NCBI GenBank assembly: GCA_037447605.1
Contig: CM074807.1
Coordinates: forward strand, 919,963 to 983,962
From: Zygnema circumcarinatum
Lineage: Eukaryota > Streptophyta > Zygnematophyceae > Zygnematales > Zygnemataceae
DNA: 64,000 nt
Reading direction: 5' to 3'
Of the stretch, positions 1 to 11,893 are shown piece by piece. Position 1 is the stretch's first letter, and each line of letters starts with the position of its first letter. Below the pieces are notes generated by a model, which saw only the letters and a list, made by a program, of their open reading frames with translations, was not told the DNA's origin and searched no databases. The position numbers and the translations under genes are program-made.

Positions 1-40
1 AGATGGCATGGAAACGAGCCGTCTTGCCTGAATCTGACAG

Positions 41-3000
41 TCACAAGAACATGCCTTTGAAGTACTCATCAAACTCCTCCTCCTTGTTGCTCTCTTGCTC
101 CGCTCTCTCTCTCCTCCACACGCTCTCATCCGCACTCAAAGTCCCTCCTGCTCCCAGACCCCAATTATTATGAGTGTAAGAAACAATCGAATATACAAAC
201 CCAATTCATAGATAGCTTTATTCGTTCACTCCGTACTTAGGAACTGGCTCTGAGTTTCAGAACAAGGACCTGCAATACCTTTCAGGTGTGCCGGTTGGTC
301 CTCCTCTCCCTCCTTCCCCTCTGCCTCCTTCTTTTCTCCTTCCTCCTCTTTTTCGCCTCCTCCGTTTTCCGTGAATTCGTCTCCCTCTTTTCCAGTAACC
401 ACATCGCATTCTCCGCTTTCTCGCCTGCAATTTAGCTCTCAGTCATAACTCTGATCCAGTCTATTTCCTACGCTTCCCTCACATCCTTTCTGAAACCCGA
501 AACAATGATTTTTTATTTCGCCCTCCAAACCTTCCTTTTGAAGCTTGTCTTTGTCCTCACCTCCTTTTACGCAGTCGCCTTTCCTCCTGCCGTAACTGCT
601 GTTTCTTCTCCTTCTCTTTTCGGTAATTCAGCTGCATTGCATGCCTGCACATGCCTCTCCCTTGTTTCCTCACTTAGAGAAACACAAAGCAAAAGCGATA
701 TTTTATGCATCCCTTGAAACCCTAAAGACTCTGAAAACGTCAGCTACATAAGTAGCTTCAATTTTTGTGAAAAGAACCCCTCCTGTAAGAAGGATCTGGC
801 TAAAAAATATGCACCACCATAAACAACAACCACGTTAATCCGACCACTTCTACACATGTACAACCGATCGCTTATGATAGAAATCCTCACTTGGGGCAAA
901 CTCTAAGCTTCACCAAAGCCTGCTTCTCGTCTCCGGCTTCCTTGTATGCAAAGTTAACCTGCCAACCAACACATCAAGGGGGGCCAGCTCCCCAGGGGCA
1001 AAATAAAGCTCAATTTCCGCATTATCGGAGGGATGTAACAACATGGAAACTTCCTTCTCTGTTCCCAGTATTGGTCCTCATACCTTCCAACTAGCAATTT
1101 CAAGAGCGCTATTTCACACTCGCTTCATGTTGACATATTTCTGCGAATGCTTCCTATGAAGCTTGATTGCAATGAATAGAAGACTCTTTCGGTTCAGAGA
1201 AGTGAAGGGCCCCACATGCCTCATAGCTGTGCAGGTCATCTCTCACATCACAGCTTTTGCTCCCGCAGATAAATTGGCCTGGAAAGGTAGCACCAAGCGG
1301 TCCTCCCCTGCTAATTTCAATATCTTCCGCAAACTAAATCTGAAAAGATTGCATCTACACTTTGTTGGTTGCTACTAAGGTAATCAACTAATTTGGAAAA
1401 GGAAAGGCCGAGAAAACGCTGGACTTCAGTCTTGTTTGCAAGAAATCGTACCTTTTCCCACTACTACTTCCTTCTCCGTGCGCCACCGCAGCCCTATCTG
1501 CAAGGGAACCCATGTTCTTCCACAACCTATCAAAAAGTGCAGTTTACACTCGGACAAGTAAAGTTCAGCTTGTTCGTCCATGTCTATCCCTACGAATGCT
1601 GATTTCCTAACTTTAAAAAAGGACGTGCCATATATAGTTAGTTTCAACAACTCAAAGGGAGACCACTGAAGGCACCAAAAGGGTCTCACTGAAGCAAAAG
1701 TTGGCAATATGGAAAGCACGTGCGGGTTGTTGTATGCTTCAGGTCTTGAAGAGTTTGCAATACCTTGCTTTCCTTGTATCGGGTCATATCGGCAAGGCAG
1801 TATCTGGCCGAGTCAAGGCCTCCTCGAGCATCTTCGACTGAAACGGAAAACTGACACTCGCAAAACTGACTTTGCAGGCAAAAAACACATTTTGCAAACA
1901 TGATTTGGTTTTGCTTCCCAGCTTTTTTCCTAACCAAGCAACAATTTGAAATTGATACTCTTTGAACAGCTTGTCATAGTACTTCTTCGCTAAGCGCTGC
2001 TCCCAGGACCCGTCCACATCGTCTTCCTCAGACCGAATGAACCTGCAAAAGCACCGAAAGATTTTCAAGTTTTTTATGGGTTCGAGAGGTAGAGAAGAAA
2101 AATTCTACGAGAAATAGCACCATTACACCATGTATGGGCATAAGTGGCCCAGAATAGATCATATCCACTCACCGATATGATTCTTTGAGCGTGTCTTCGT
2201 CCGTTTTCACCAAGCGTTGTGGGTTTTTCACAGTTGTACCGCCATAGAAATGGACTGCTCTCCTCACCCCCAGCCCATCACCAGAGCCTTCGGATGAGAA
2301 ACAACAGCAAAAGTGAACCTTCGACATAGCACTCCGGCGCCTATATTAATGGATAACAACCTTTACCTCCAGCCTGAATAGCTGGTGAGGGAGAGAGAGA
2401 GAGGGGTTGGTAGACGGAGGAGGAGATGGAGAGAGGGAGTGGAAACGCAACAGAGAATGTGAGTAAGGCAGAAAGATAAGTAAGGGGGAGGGACAGAGGC
2501 GGAGAGTGTAAGGACGCGTGTAGCCCCCCTAGAGAACTTCCAAATGGGAGGGCTGTTCCCACACCCCTATCCGAAGATGCCACTTGGCAGTATCAGATTC
2601 GCTGTAGGAGGCTCTTCAGCAAGGAAGAGCGTGGGCTCTGTGCTCTTTCTTTTATCGTGCGGCCTCCTGATATCTCGCCCTCTACCTCACACCCGTCCCT
2701 CCCTCTGCCCCTCTGCCCGTTCCCCCCTCTCTCCCTCTCCCTCCCCCGCTCTCCCACTCTCGTCCCCCTCCTCCCCGCCACTTCCCCCTTCCCCATCTCC
2801 CCCTCCCCCTCCTCTACCACACCTCCCTCATACCCCCCCCCCTCCCTCCCTCCCCTCCTCCCTACCTATCTCTCCCCCTCCCTCTCCCGCTCCCTCTTCC
2901 TCTTCCCTCCCCCCTCCCACCCTCCCCCCTTCTCTCTCTATCTCTCCCTCCACATGTGAGCACCATTCCTGTACTATGCATCACAACAAAACTAAATCCT

Positions 3001-3541
3001 CTAAAGGCGACAACCGCAGGACAAATTAAAAAAGTGCTGAAAATGCTTTTCTTCCAGGTTTCCTTTATTTACCCCTAGATACGAAAACCCCAAACGTTTC
3101 TTCGATATGTCGGCCGAAACATGTCCTGCTAGCGATTCATGATTTTCCTTCTCGCGTTCAGCATTTCAAAAAAAAAAAGAAACACACCGTAATCATTGAT
3201 GAATTTTTTATGGCGATCGAGTGCGTTCAGTCCCAATATATTGTCACGGAAGTACCTGCATAGAATGTTCTGATCAAGGACCAACATTGAGAATAAGCAA
3301 TTACGAAAGGACACCCTAAAATCCCTTCAACTACATCTTCCAACTTAGCTTTTGAAAAGCCCTGCTTTTAGAAATAAAAATTCAAACCCCAAAAAGGATT
3401 CTAAAATTTTAAACTGCAAATAAATCTAATCTCTAATAATGCTTTCTGGAGCTGTGATTCGGGCGGGAATGCGGTTGCAGGATACTGCCGGCGGTGCTGC
3501 CGCTCAAAGACTTCACTTCTCAGCGCCGTGAAGGCCGCCAT
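41..3541 (-). CDS. FRA10AC1: FRA10AC1 homologue, 11 exons
   Basis: Exons on the minus strand: 3541-3486, 3255-3188, 2254-2173, 2042-1959, 1803-1764, 1497-1452, 1278-1220, 958-891, 644-561, 424-279, 147-41, giving 279 residues with all phases closing. The start is the ATG at 3541 in a GCGCCATGG context. Family blocks seen are NALDRHKKFINDY, HFYGG, SWEQRLAKKYYDKLFKEY, LADMTRYKESK, IGLRWRTEKEV, GKGQFICGSKSCD and VNFAYKEAG, followed by a Lys/Glu-rich tail ending EEEFDEYFKGMF. The Cys residues around CGSKSCD and the later VCPKH suggest a zinc-binding pair. The family is nuclear and spliceosome-associated; its role in plants is poorly defined. Intron 2 (2255-3187) holds a CT-rich tract. The intron between the exons at 1278-1220 and 958-891 begins with GC, not GT (GAG|GCATGT). 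It diverges from the RUS gene across about 500 bp. The 3' UTR probably runs off the window. Confidence 0.93.
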
Positions 3542-4038
3542 GGCGCGGTGCCGAAGAGATTCCTTAGAGATACGACCGATAATCTTTAGAGAGAGACTTT
3601 CAGATTCAGGATGCTCTCCAGTCGGAGTTCATGAGCGCGAAGATTCTTAAATAGAATCGTCTTAAGGAGCCACGAAGGAGACATACAATGCTGAAGAGCA
3701 GGACTTCTACTGCTTCCTGCGATAGAAGCAAGTGAAGCTCTGGGCAGCTTGTAACATTTGCTGGGCAGGTGTTAGGCTTAGGGCTAGTATCGTGCACATC
3801 CCGATATCGATATGCATACCTCATTGATGTTATATCTCGATACGGTACTATGACGATCGGAACCACATATCGACATTGTAGTCCGGGGAATACCGTCAAT
3901 ATTCAATTGACTCCGAATCGAGGCGTATCGAGATATCTGGCTGAGCTCTCCCTCCCTCCCCCGGAGGCCAGCCATGGAGGGGTGAGAGCAGGAGAGGGGC
4001 GGCTCCGGAGCGGAGAGAGGGAGGGAGGGACGGCCGCC
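3542..4038. promoter_or_regulatory. Divergent promoter region, FRA10AC1 / RUS
   Basis: This 497-bp spacer separates two divergent start codons, so it must hold both promoters and 5' UTRs. It contains a perfect 12-bp inverted repeat, ATATCTCGATAC at 3832-3843 and GTATCGAGATAT at 3925-3936. Further TATCGA words lie nearby, including GATATCGATATG near 3803 and ATATCGAC near 3868. The part next to the RUS start is GA/GC-rich. No TATA box is evident. Confidence 0.5.
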
Positions 4039-7000
4039 ATGGAGGAGCGCGGTCTGCAGGTGCAGCAGTGGCTGGAGGTGGGAGGCAACACCAAGCGTGA
4101 GCTCGTCTTCTTCTCTGCTTCCGAGCGGAGCGCCGTGCAGGTAATGAAGCGGCGGGGCATTGAAATGAAAATGGAAGTCGAAGGAGTAGGGAAGGGGGAT
4201 ATTGAACGTTAGGGCCTGTGCGAGTGTTGATACTCAGTTCTCTTAAGCTTGTGGTGGTGAGGTATTCGGGGCAAGAGTTACAGAAATGGTTGTGAAGTCT
4301 AAGCCTTTTCTTAATCCACTTATCGCTTTTGAGAGTGAAGAATTTTAGGGCTCTAAGGCTAGTATTTTTAGGGTTTAAAAGGAAATTTAAATTTGAAAGT
4401 GGCTTGTCAAATTGTTATGGGAAATGCAGGTCCGGGTGTTGCGTGACATGCGAGCAGTGCCGCAGCGACTAAAAGACAGCTTCATGAGCCGCTTTTTCCC
4501 GGTCAATTATCCTCACAGGCAGGCTTCAACCTTCGTGTTCATGCTTTATCTTAATACTGCCATGTGAATGTGCATATTGTCAGTTTCATACGATACACCT
4601 TTTGGTATAAAGAAACGGCCGTGAATTACGCTATCGTAAGGAATTTGCACTGCACAAACAAAACTACGCAAGGCAAAATACAAAACCAAGTAATTCGTCG
4701 AAATTTAGGAATTCAAGCAGCAAGTGTAGTAGTGTGTAGTGTAGTTCATTTTTCTCTATCGTTGATCATTTCAACCTCTTCTACGTTGGAAATTACGAAG
4801 CACAAAACCTCCTTTCTTGACACATTTGGCATGGCTGTACAATCCCGCAGTGTCTCAGAGGGCTACGGGACGTATTCCAAGTACCGCGCCATACAACATT
4901 TCGTGAGTGCCATTCTTGGCGTGCTTTCTACACAGGTCCGTACATGCCTCTGAACGTTTTTTTCTCCTGCCTTGGATCTATAAACGTCTGCCAAAAGAGT
5001 CACACGCACTTTCATCTCCTACGGCAATGAGAGAAGTTTTACATTGCTCCTGCTGTTATGAATACCCTGAAAAGTCCTCTGAGAATTGAAAGTGAACTCC
5101 GCCTAAACCCTGTCCCTTTGGTGGTCCGTTTATTATTAGCTGCTAGCTGAGAATGTTTTGTTTTGGCTGTAATGTTCAACTTCATTTCCTACTTCATTTC
5201 CTCCTTTTCCTTTCCTCTTCCCACTTCCCTTGTAAGGCTTCTTTATCCTTTTCCCTTTCGGTTCTAGTCACTTCCACTTCCCCTGCTCTTATTTTTCTCT
5301 TCAATTTTACCGTCTCCTTGTCTGTTTCTTGCTCTACGCCCTCCCACTCTTACCTCCACCGTGCATTTTGTATATCTGGACATCTCTACAACTGTGAATT
5401 CTGTACTCCTTACCCTTCTTTTTCCCCATCTCCAACTTCTCTTTCCGACCAGTACCCACTGTCAGCAACCCTCCTCCCTTCCCTCTCCTAATGTTTCTCA
5501 TATCCTCTTCCTGCTCTGTACGGCCTCCTCCTGCAGTCCCTCCTTTTTGCTGCGGGCCTTCGACCAACTCCTGCACAGGCCACCATTGTCAGCTGGGTAT
5601 GTATGTCCATGATCTCCTTTTTGCCCTTCCTAAGTGAGCTCGAATCAATGTTAGCTAGAACATCCTCTCTTGAACTAACAACTCTGTGAGCATGCATGCA
5701 TGCATGCAGGTTTTGAAGGATGGCATGGGCCATGTCGGGAAGCTCCTTTGCAGCAGCCTTGGAGCTCGTATGGATGCCGAGCCCAAACGATGGCGGATTT
5801 TTGGTTAGTAGAGAGGAGAATTTCCACTATACTACACGAGCATTCAGTATTTGTGTACCTGTTGAGTTCTTTTGTTTCATATTACGTGGTCGTCTGCTCT
5901 AACGCTTCTATGCTCTGCCAAAAGTTGGTCCTCCCGAGAGTTTCCTTTTCTCCCCCTTTCTTTTTTGTGTGAAGAACTTTCCAAAGAAACTGTTGTTTGA
6001 GAACGCTCCCTCCTTCTCAGTTCTGTCCTCCCAACTCTTTCCCTTCCTATCTTCTATCCCCTGCCTCGTCTATTGCTCTCCTCCGCTCTTACCTTCTCCG
6101 TCTCCTTCTCTTCGTTCTTTTGTTCTTAACTACTGCCTGCATTTGAATCTGGGATTGCAGCCGATATCATGTACGACGTTGGCGCTGGACTAGAAGTCAT
6201 ATCGCCACTTTGCCCACAGCAGTTTCTTGGAGTTGCAGGAATGGCCAACCTTGCCAAGGTATGTAAACAGAGAACAGAGAGGAATAATGAATACCAGCAC
6301 AAAGCAATGCTCCTAATCAATGCCTCTTTAAACCCATTTGCTGTCTCTTTATCTTCAAGTGGTTAACCTGTTTCGATGTTGAAATGTCAACAGATTGTAG
6401 TGACTTGCATCTTCCTGAAGCCACTTAGAACAACTGCATTATCTCCCTTGGGTGCTGCAGGGGATGGCTTTGGTTTCTGCCCGAGCTACTCGACTGCCTA
6501 TCTACGCATCCTTTGCGAAAGAAGGGAATTTAAGTGATTTGTATGCCAAGGGAGAAGCCATCTCTGTGCTTAGCAATATCCTCGGCATGGCGGTTGGAAT
6601 TCGCCTTGCAGCTTCTGTGTGCTCCTCCACTCAGAGCAAGGTGGGCCCACAATACAACTCGCAGTGTTCACAACGATTGGTGATTCAGAAAACTCGCAAT
6701 TACTCGGTTTCCTGCTAACAGGAAGGTTGGGACCTGTTTGGCAGCTTCTATTGGCCCCAATTTTGTCAGGAATCCACATCTATTGTGTGGCTACCGAAAT
6801 GCGAGCAGCTCCTGTGAATACTCTCAATGCTCAGCGAACTGCCATGCTTGTGACGGACTATCTGAAGGTGAGTAGTTGATACCTTCATGCTGCCAGCTTC
6901 TTTTTCACACCCTCCTGCATATTCCGTTTGGAAAAGGGATTGTTTAATTCTAACACCTTGGTATGGCTTTCAGAGAGACACCATATCTACCCCGGTAGAG

Positions 7001-7339
7001 CTGCGTTACAGGGAGCGTCTCATTTTGCCTTCTGGGCTTCATCCAGCTGCTGGGAATGTGAGGGTAGGAGCACCTCTTAGGAAGGCTATAGGAAATCCCT
7101 CAAAGCTCGGAATACTGAAGAGGCGGTTTGCAGGCGAGCGGTTTCTCCTCTGCTTTTCTGAGAACTGTACCGACCTTGTTCTGCATAGAGATGCTACTGG
7201 GGAAGATGCAGTGAGAGGATGGCTTTTAGCTGCTTGTGTCGATGAGATTGCCAAGGAGTCAACTGCAGATGTGTTGCAGAGACGTGAGGGGGAGATGGGA
7301 GGGGGCGGGAGCTGGAGTGGCAGCGGTGATAGTGGTAGC

Positions 7340-7376
<37 letters not shown>

Positions 7377-7765
7377 ATAGTAGTAGTGTTAGTGCAGCAG
7401 CTTTAAAAGGTAAGGATAGCGGAAAGAGTAGGAGGGCGCTATTGGCCTCAGAATCGCATGCGGAAGGTAAGGCTAGAAGCAGGAAGAGAGAGTGGCAGCA
7501 GGAGGTGAAGCAGACATGGGATCAATTTACAGGGACTGTGGGAGGAGGAAAGGAAGACGAGCGTCTGAAGGACCTTGGGCTCAGAGTGAGTGGAAATTTG
7601 CCTGGAAACCATCTTCTAAAAGGAGCTCAAGCAAAGGAAGTAGTGTTGGATGACGCTTTCAAGTGCTTAGACTCCCTCTTGCCGCCACTTTTGGAAGGGC
7701 TGAGAGAACATGGATGGCACACCCACCTCTTTCTAGAAGGGTCCGGAGTTCGTGCCATGTGGTAG
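4039..7765 (+). CDS. RUS: ROOT UVB SENSITIVE (RUS, DUF647) family protein, closest to RUS4 by eye
   Basis: Exons: 4039-4140, 4430-4518, 4851-4935, 5537-5596, 5710-5803, 6161-6258, 6461-6640 (or 6635), 6722-6867, 6974-7765. The start at 4039 is in GCCGCCATGG. Family blocks seen are RFFPVNYPHSVSEGYG, VLKDGMGHVGKLL, DAEPKRWR, ADIMYDVGAGLEVISPL, RAAPVNTLNAQR and DATGEDAVRGWL. The last block resembles RUS4 of Arabidopsis, recalled from memory. RUS proteins are membrane-associated and linked to vitamin B6-dependent or developmental functions; the molecular activity is unknown. Intron 2 uses a GC donor (ACAG|GCAGGC). Exon 7 to exon 8 does not stay in frame with the obvious GT donor at 6641. It does with a GC donor after 6635, or there is a frameshift. 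The last exon is long and carries a poly-Ser run from an AGT repeat (about 7330-7390), then a region without clear homology. Confidence 0.9.
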
Positions 7766-8509
7766 GCCTTGAAGGTTAGGGTGTGTGCAAGGTGGCAAAA
7801 TGGGAGGGACGCCGACTTCAATTGTTTAAATCTCATTTCAATTCGATCGTAGCCATTGTTTGCGTGATGTCATTGTAATAATTTGGAGGTCTTGTTTTCA
7901 CATTTTTTACCTTGTAGAGCGGTGCCACCTAGCCATGAAACCTAAACAGGAAGCGAGCATGCATCAGAGGGCTGATGAACCATACAGGCGTTTTGTATGA
8001 GAACAGCCGTTACGCTTCTGGAGGTTGAATATGTCACAGCAACTGGTGTAATTTCGACATCAAGAAACATAGTCAAAGTGATCACCGACCCAATTGACCG
8101 ACTCGCCGTTTGCTGAACGGGAAAGTCTCATGATTGTATCCGGCTCAAAACTAAGAAAGAAAGAAAAAAAAAAAAAAAAAAAAAACACAAAGGAGCGGAA
8201 CAACTATTTAATAAATGTCTCGTTAAGATGCACCTCTGAAGAACCTCAAGCCACATCACATTCAATCCTTTCCTACGGTTGGGTGGTCGAGGCCCTCACT
8301 CCCTCCTATAAAAACTGAGCATCCAGTTCTCCTCATTTTTACACGCATCAGCTTCAAACGATGTTTGTGCATAACGAGGAAATATCCATGGAGAGAGAGA
8401 GAAAGGAAAATGTTGACTATTGAGCGGATTTTCGTTCGAACTCGTGAGAGCTGCTTTAGGTTCTGCTATGTAGGCGCTGAACGAGCATGGCCATCTTCTA
8501 GAGACCGCT
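7766..8509. other. Intergenic, convergent 3' ends
   Basis: This is the spacer between the 3' ends of the RUS gene and P450-A. It holds a poly-A run of about 21 bases at 8164-8184 and a GAGAGA run near 8393-8402. I see no coding region. Confidence 0.6.
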
Positions 8510-11500
8510 TTACTCGTGGTTTTCGATGCGCCGGACGAGCATGGGCATGCCGTGGGAGGGACGGAGCGTGATTAGCGCCTGCGTGCTGTGCTTGAACCCG
8601 GGCGCTAAACTCCATGAAAAGTCCCTCAGGATGTGGGCCAGCACGATCTTGGCCTCCGTCATGGCGAATGCCTGCCCTACGCAGTTGCGTGGTCCGTTGC
8701 TGAAGGGGAAGAACGCTATAGGGTCTTTGCAAGCACCGGCCACGCCTTCTGGAAAAAGGCTTTCACAGAAAAAAGAGTGAGACTTGAGAGGGTGGTTACA
8801 TTTCCCTTCGAGCAATTCGACTGTATGCGAAGCAATCGCTTGTCATTCTCGAGGATCCAGAGAGTCTTTTTATGAAGTAAAGATTCGTTTCACTCAAAAA
8901 CAAGTGATGGTGAGTCATTTGCATTCTGGGCATTGCAATACTGCTTTGCGGAAATAAGAGTTTCGTGTAGAAAGTGAACTAGGAGTGGTTGTTGCCCGTA
9001 AGAAAACAGTTTTTAGGGATTTTAGGGTTTTGAAAACCTGCGAATCGTTCTGGTCTGAAGGTGTCTGCGTCCTCCCCCCACAGGTCCTTTTTGCGATGGA
9101 TGTGAATGATTGGTAGGACGATGCCGGTTCCTTTTGGAATGCTGTAGGGTCCAAGTTTCATGTCCTGAAATGCGACAACAGAGAGCATGTAGAGCTTAGA
9201 CTTCGCAAGAGGATATACCACCTTGAAGTTCACGAGTCGCAATTCTAAAAAGGCCTCTGGGCTTTAAAGGATTCCACTTGAAAGTGGGTTCATTTCCACC
9301 ATAACTGTACCTTCTGTATCGCTCGAATGATTGTGGGGACGGGGGGGAACAGCCGCAACGATTCCATGAGCACCATCTGATGCTCTTTGAGAGAGGCAGC
9401 CTTGCTCCAATCTGCCTCCCCACTGTTCGACCATATGACGGAGTTCGCTTCCGCCCGCAGTCGACCCTGCCACTCAGAATGCTGCGCGAGGAGGTACATA
9501 GACCACGTCACCAGTTGGCTCGTCGTCTCATGACCTGCCAGAAGAAGAAGGAGAAGAGAAGGAAGAAGGGAGGGAAATGGGTACTGAGTTTGGGGTGTAC
9601 TCTTTCTCACTGTCTAGAGAGTGTCCGAATACTTAAACTGAATTATTTCAATGCCATTCTTTGATGAGAAACCCCTGAACCCCAACCGCCATCCAAGGCT
9701 CCCCATGCATACCGGCTTATCCTGAAACGGTGTAACGACACATGATGATGATGTTTGCGTTGCTCACAGCTGAAGGCGAGCTATTGCGTTACAATCGGTA
9801 GCTTTGCAGATCCAGTCTATCACAATAATAATCAATCACTACAAGGAAGCTGTGATGTGCTCTCTGTCATGTTATTGAGGACATGTATCCACTTCCAAAA
9901 CGAGAAAGTCACCCACCAGCAAGGAGGATGGTGATGCACTCATCCATAAGCTGCTCGTTAGTCATCCCTTGGTTGGTCTCGCCGTCTGTAGCCATCAGCA
10001 TGCTTGCCAAAATGTCGTCTCCCACCACTCCCTGCCATCGCAATGACAACCACAGAGACAAGAGTGTGTTGGCCTGACTTCGGGTTTTGAAATTTCTCAA
10101 ACTATGAACTTGTCTCCAAATATTTTCAATCGCAACATCGCAAAGTAATGCAGTTCGTTGCATGCGATAGTCCTTTGTGTGAAGAGAGCCAAAGCAGCGA
10201 AATTCTGGGTTTACAATCCATTGGAGTACCTTGGCTTGGGCTTCTCGCCGCTTCTGAATAAGCTCAAGTGTGAGTGTACGGATTTTGCGCTCGTTCACTC
10301 TGATGGTGCGAACCAAGCCAATAGGCAGATGCCTGGCAATACAGCAAAGTACCCATCTGAGAAATTCTGAAAAGTTTGAATGCAAAAGCTTATTGAAACC
10401 CTGTAAACCTTAAAAACCCATGGCTTATATATGAAGTGTAGCCGAAAGCATGGTCTGAACAATAATGGATTGATGGCTCACTTGAAGAATGGAAGAAATA
10501 CGTAACCTCGAAGGACACACTCTATTGTGGCCTCCAATATATTAGCAACTGCCTCATAAATTTCACGTGCTTGCTCGGTACCGCCACTAATGTCGGCCCC
10601 GAAAGCCGACCGTCCGATAATCTCAAGTGTCAAAGCAGAAAGCGCTTGCTGTACATCGATCTCTGCGAGGCCGTTCGATGTTCTCACCTTCTCCTTCCAC
10701 GAGTCCATGCCTTTCTGTGAGATAGATGCCATCAGTTGGAGCACATCCTGCAAGTGTCATTGCCGCCCGTTTGCGTTGGTCAAAGCCTGAATGAAAAAAA
10801 GGAATTATCCCCAGAGCGACGAGTCTGACCAGCAAGATCATCGTCCCCAGAGATTCAAGGATGTTGCACATTTCTTTAACAAAAGGAATTGCAGATCCTG
10901 AAAACAATTTATCCCCCAAGGAAAAAAAATGAGATTCAAGTCGAGTATTGGAGTGTGGAGTCCGGGTAAACTTGGGTCAATGAGCATGTGTACCTTGATT
11001 TGGCGGTGACCAAACGAAGGCGTTATCATGCGGCGATTTCGAGCCCAAAGTGATCCGTTGGAATTGATGAGGCCATTGCCGATGATGCCGAGGAGGACAG
11101 TTTGCTGAGTGTCCTTCGGCCAATCTTGCGGGTTTCCCATCAGCACCTGCAACTCCACATACAGCCAACAAAGGAGACGGGGGGACAACGTTGAGAGAGT
11201 GAAAGATGATCGAATTATGCAAGCGTGTGCAGAAGGTGTTTAGAGAAGAGTGTCTTTCAAGCCGGCTTTAGTGAGTGGAGAGGGGGAGGGGAGGGGAGGG
11301 GAAGGGGAGGCGAGGGAGAGGGAGAGGGAGAGGGNNNNNNNNNNGGGAGAGGGAGAGGGAGAGGGAGAGGGAGAGGGCGAGGGAGAGGGAGAGCGAGAGG
11401 GAGAGGGAGAGGGAGAGAGTGGAGGTGGGGTTCAATTACCTGGCGAACAAGTGCAGGGTCGGTGACAGTCAACCGAGCGAGAGGCCCCAGGCAAAATCCA

Positions 11501-11893
11501 AAAATAGACCCATACTTCTTCTCGTCCACTCGAAACTTGTCCACAAACTTCTCATCACGCTCGCCAGGCTCAGTGCCTACCGCTGCATAAGCGAGCGCAC
11601 GGCGATACTCGGGGAGCTGTCCTATAAAAGGTCTGCAACTTGTTTACCTCGATGTCAGCTATAGCAGCACAATTCCTAAAACTCCAAACATCCCGAATTC
11701 ACAGAGGCTACAGCTCAGACAGAAAGAAAGGTAGAAACGCTTGCCTGAACGGCATGCACTGAATGCCTTGTCGACTAACGTTGCGAAGGATGCTGTAGGG
11801 CCGCCACACGGCCATGAAGGCAGCGTAAAGCACGCCTGCAAGGGCGGCCGTCAACCCGATCCATGCGACATCCGCCGCCGTTATGAGGTCCAT
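8510..11893 (-). CDS. Cytochrome P450, CYP72 clan (paralogue A), 9 exons
   Basis: Exons on the minus strand: 11893-11745, 11632-11440, 11146-10994, 10747-10482, 10332-10230, 10031-9917, 9534-9311, 9164-9038, 8748-8510, giving 522 residues. An N-terminal hydrophobic anchor is followed by [15 protein letters not shown], so the protein should sit in the ER membrane with a cytosolic catalytic domain. Motifs in order are the I-helix GHETT, the K-helix [16 protein letters not shown], and the haem loop [11 protein letters not shown] with its Cys ligand. It should be a haem-thiolate monooxygenase; the substrate cannot be told. It is head to head with paralogue B. Intron 1 begins with GC (CAG|GCAAGC) where B and C have GT. 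A 10-N gap lies in intron 2. The last 131 coding bases are identical to those of paralogue C. Confidence 0.95.
11277..11418. repeat. GGGAGA-type repeat with a 10-N assembly gap
   Basis: A purine-rich simple repeat fills the middle of intron 2 of P450-A. Ten N occupy 11335-11344 inside it, so the true repeat length is unknown. Apparent Arg/Glu or Gly/Glu reading frames here are repeat artefacts. Confidence 0.9.
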
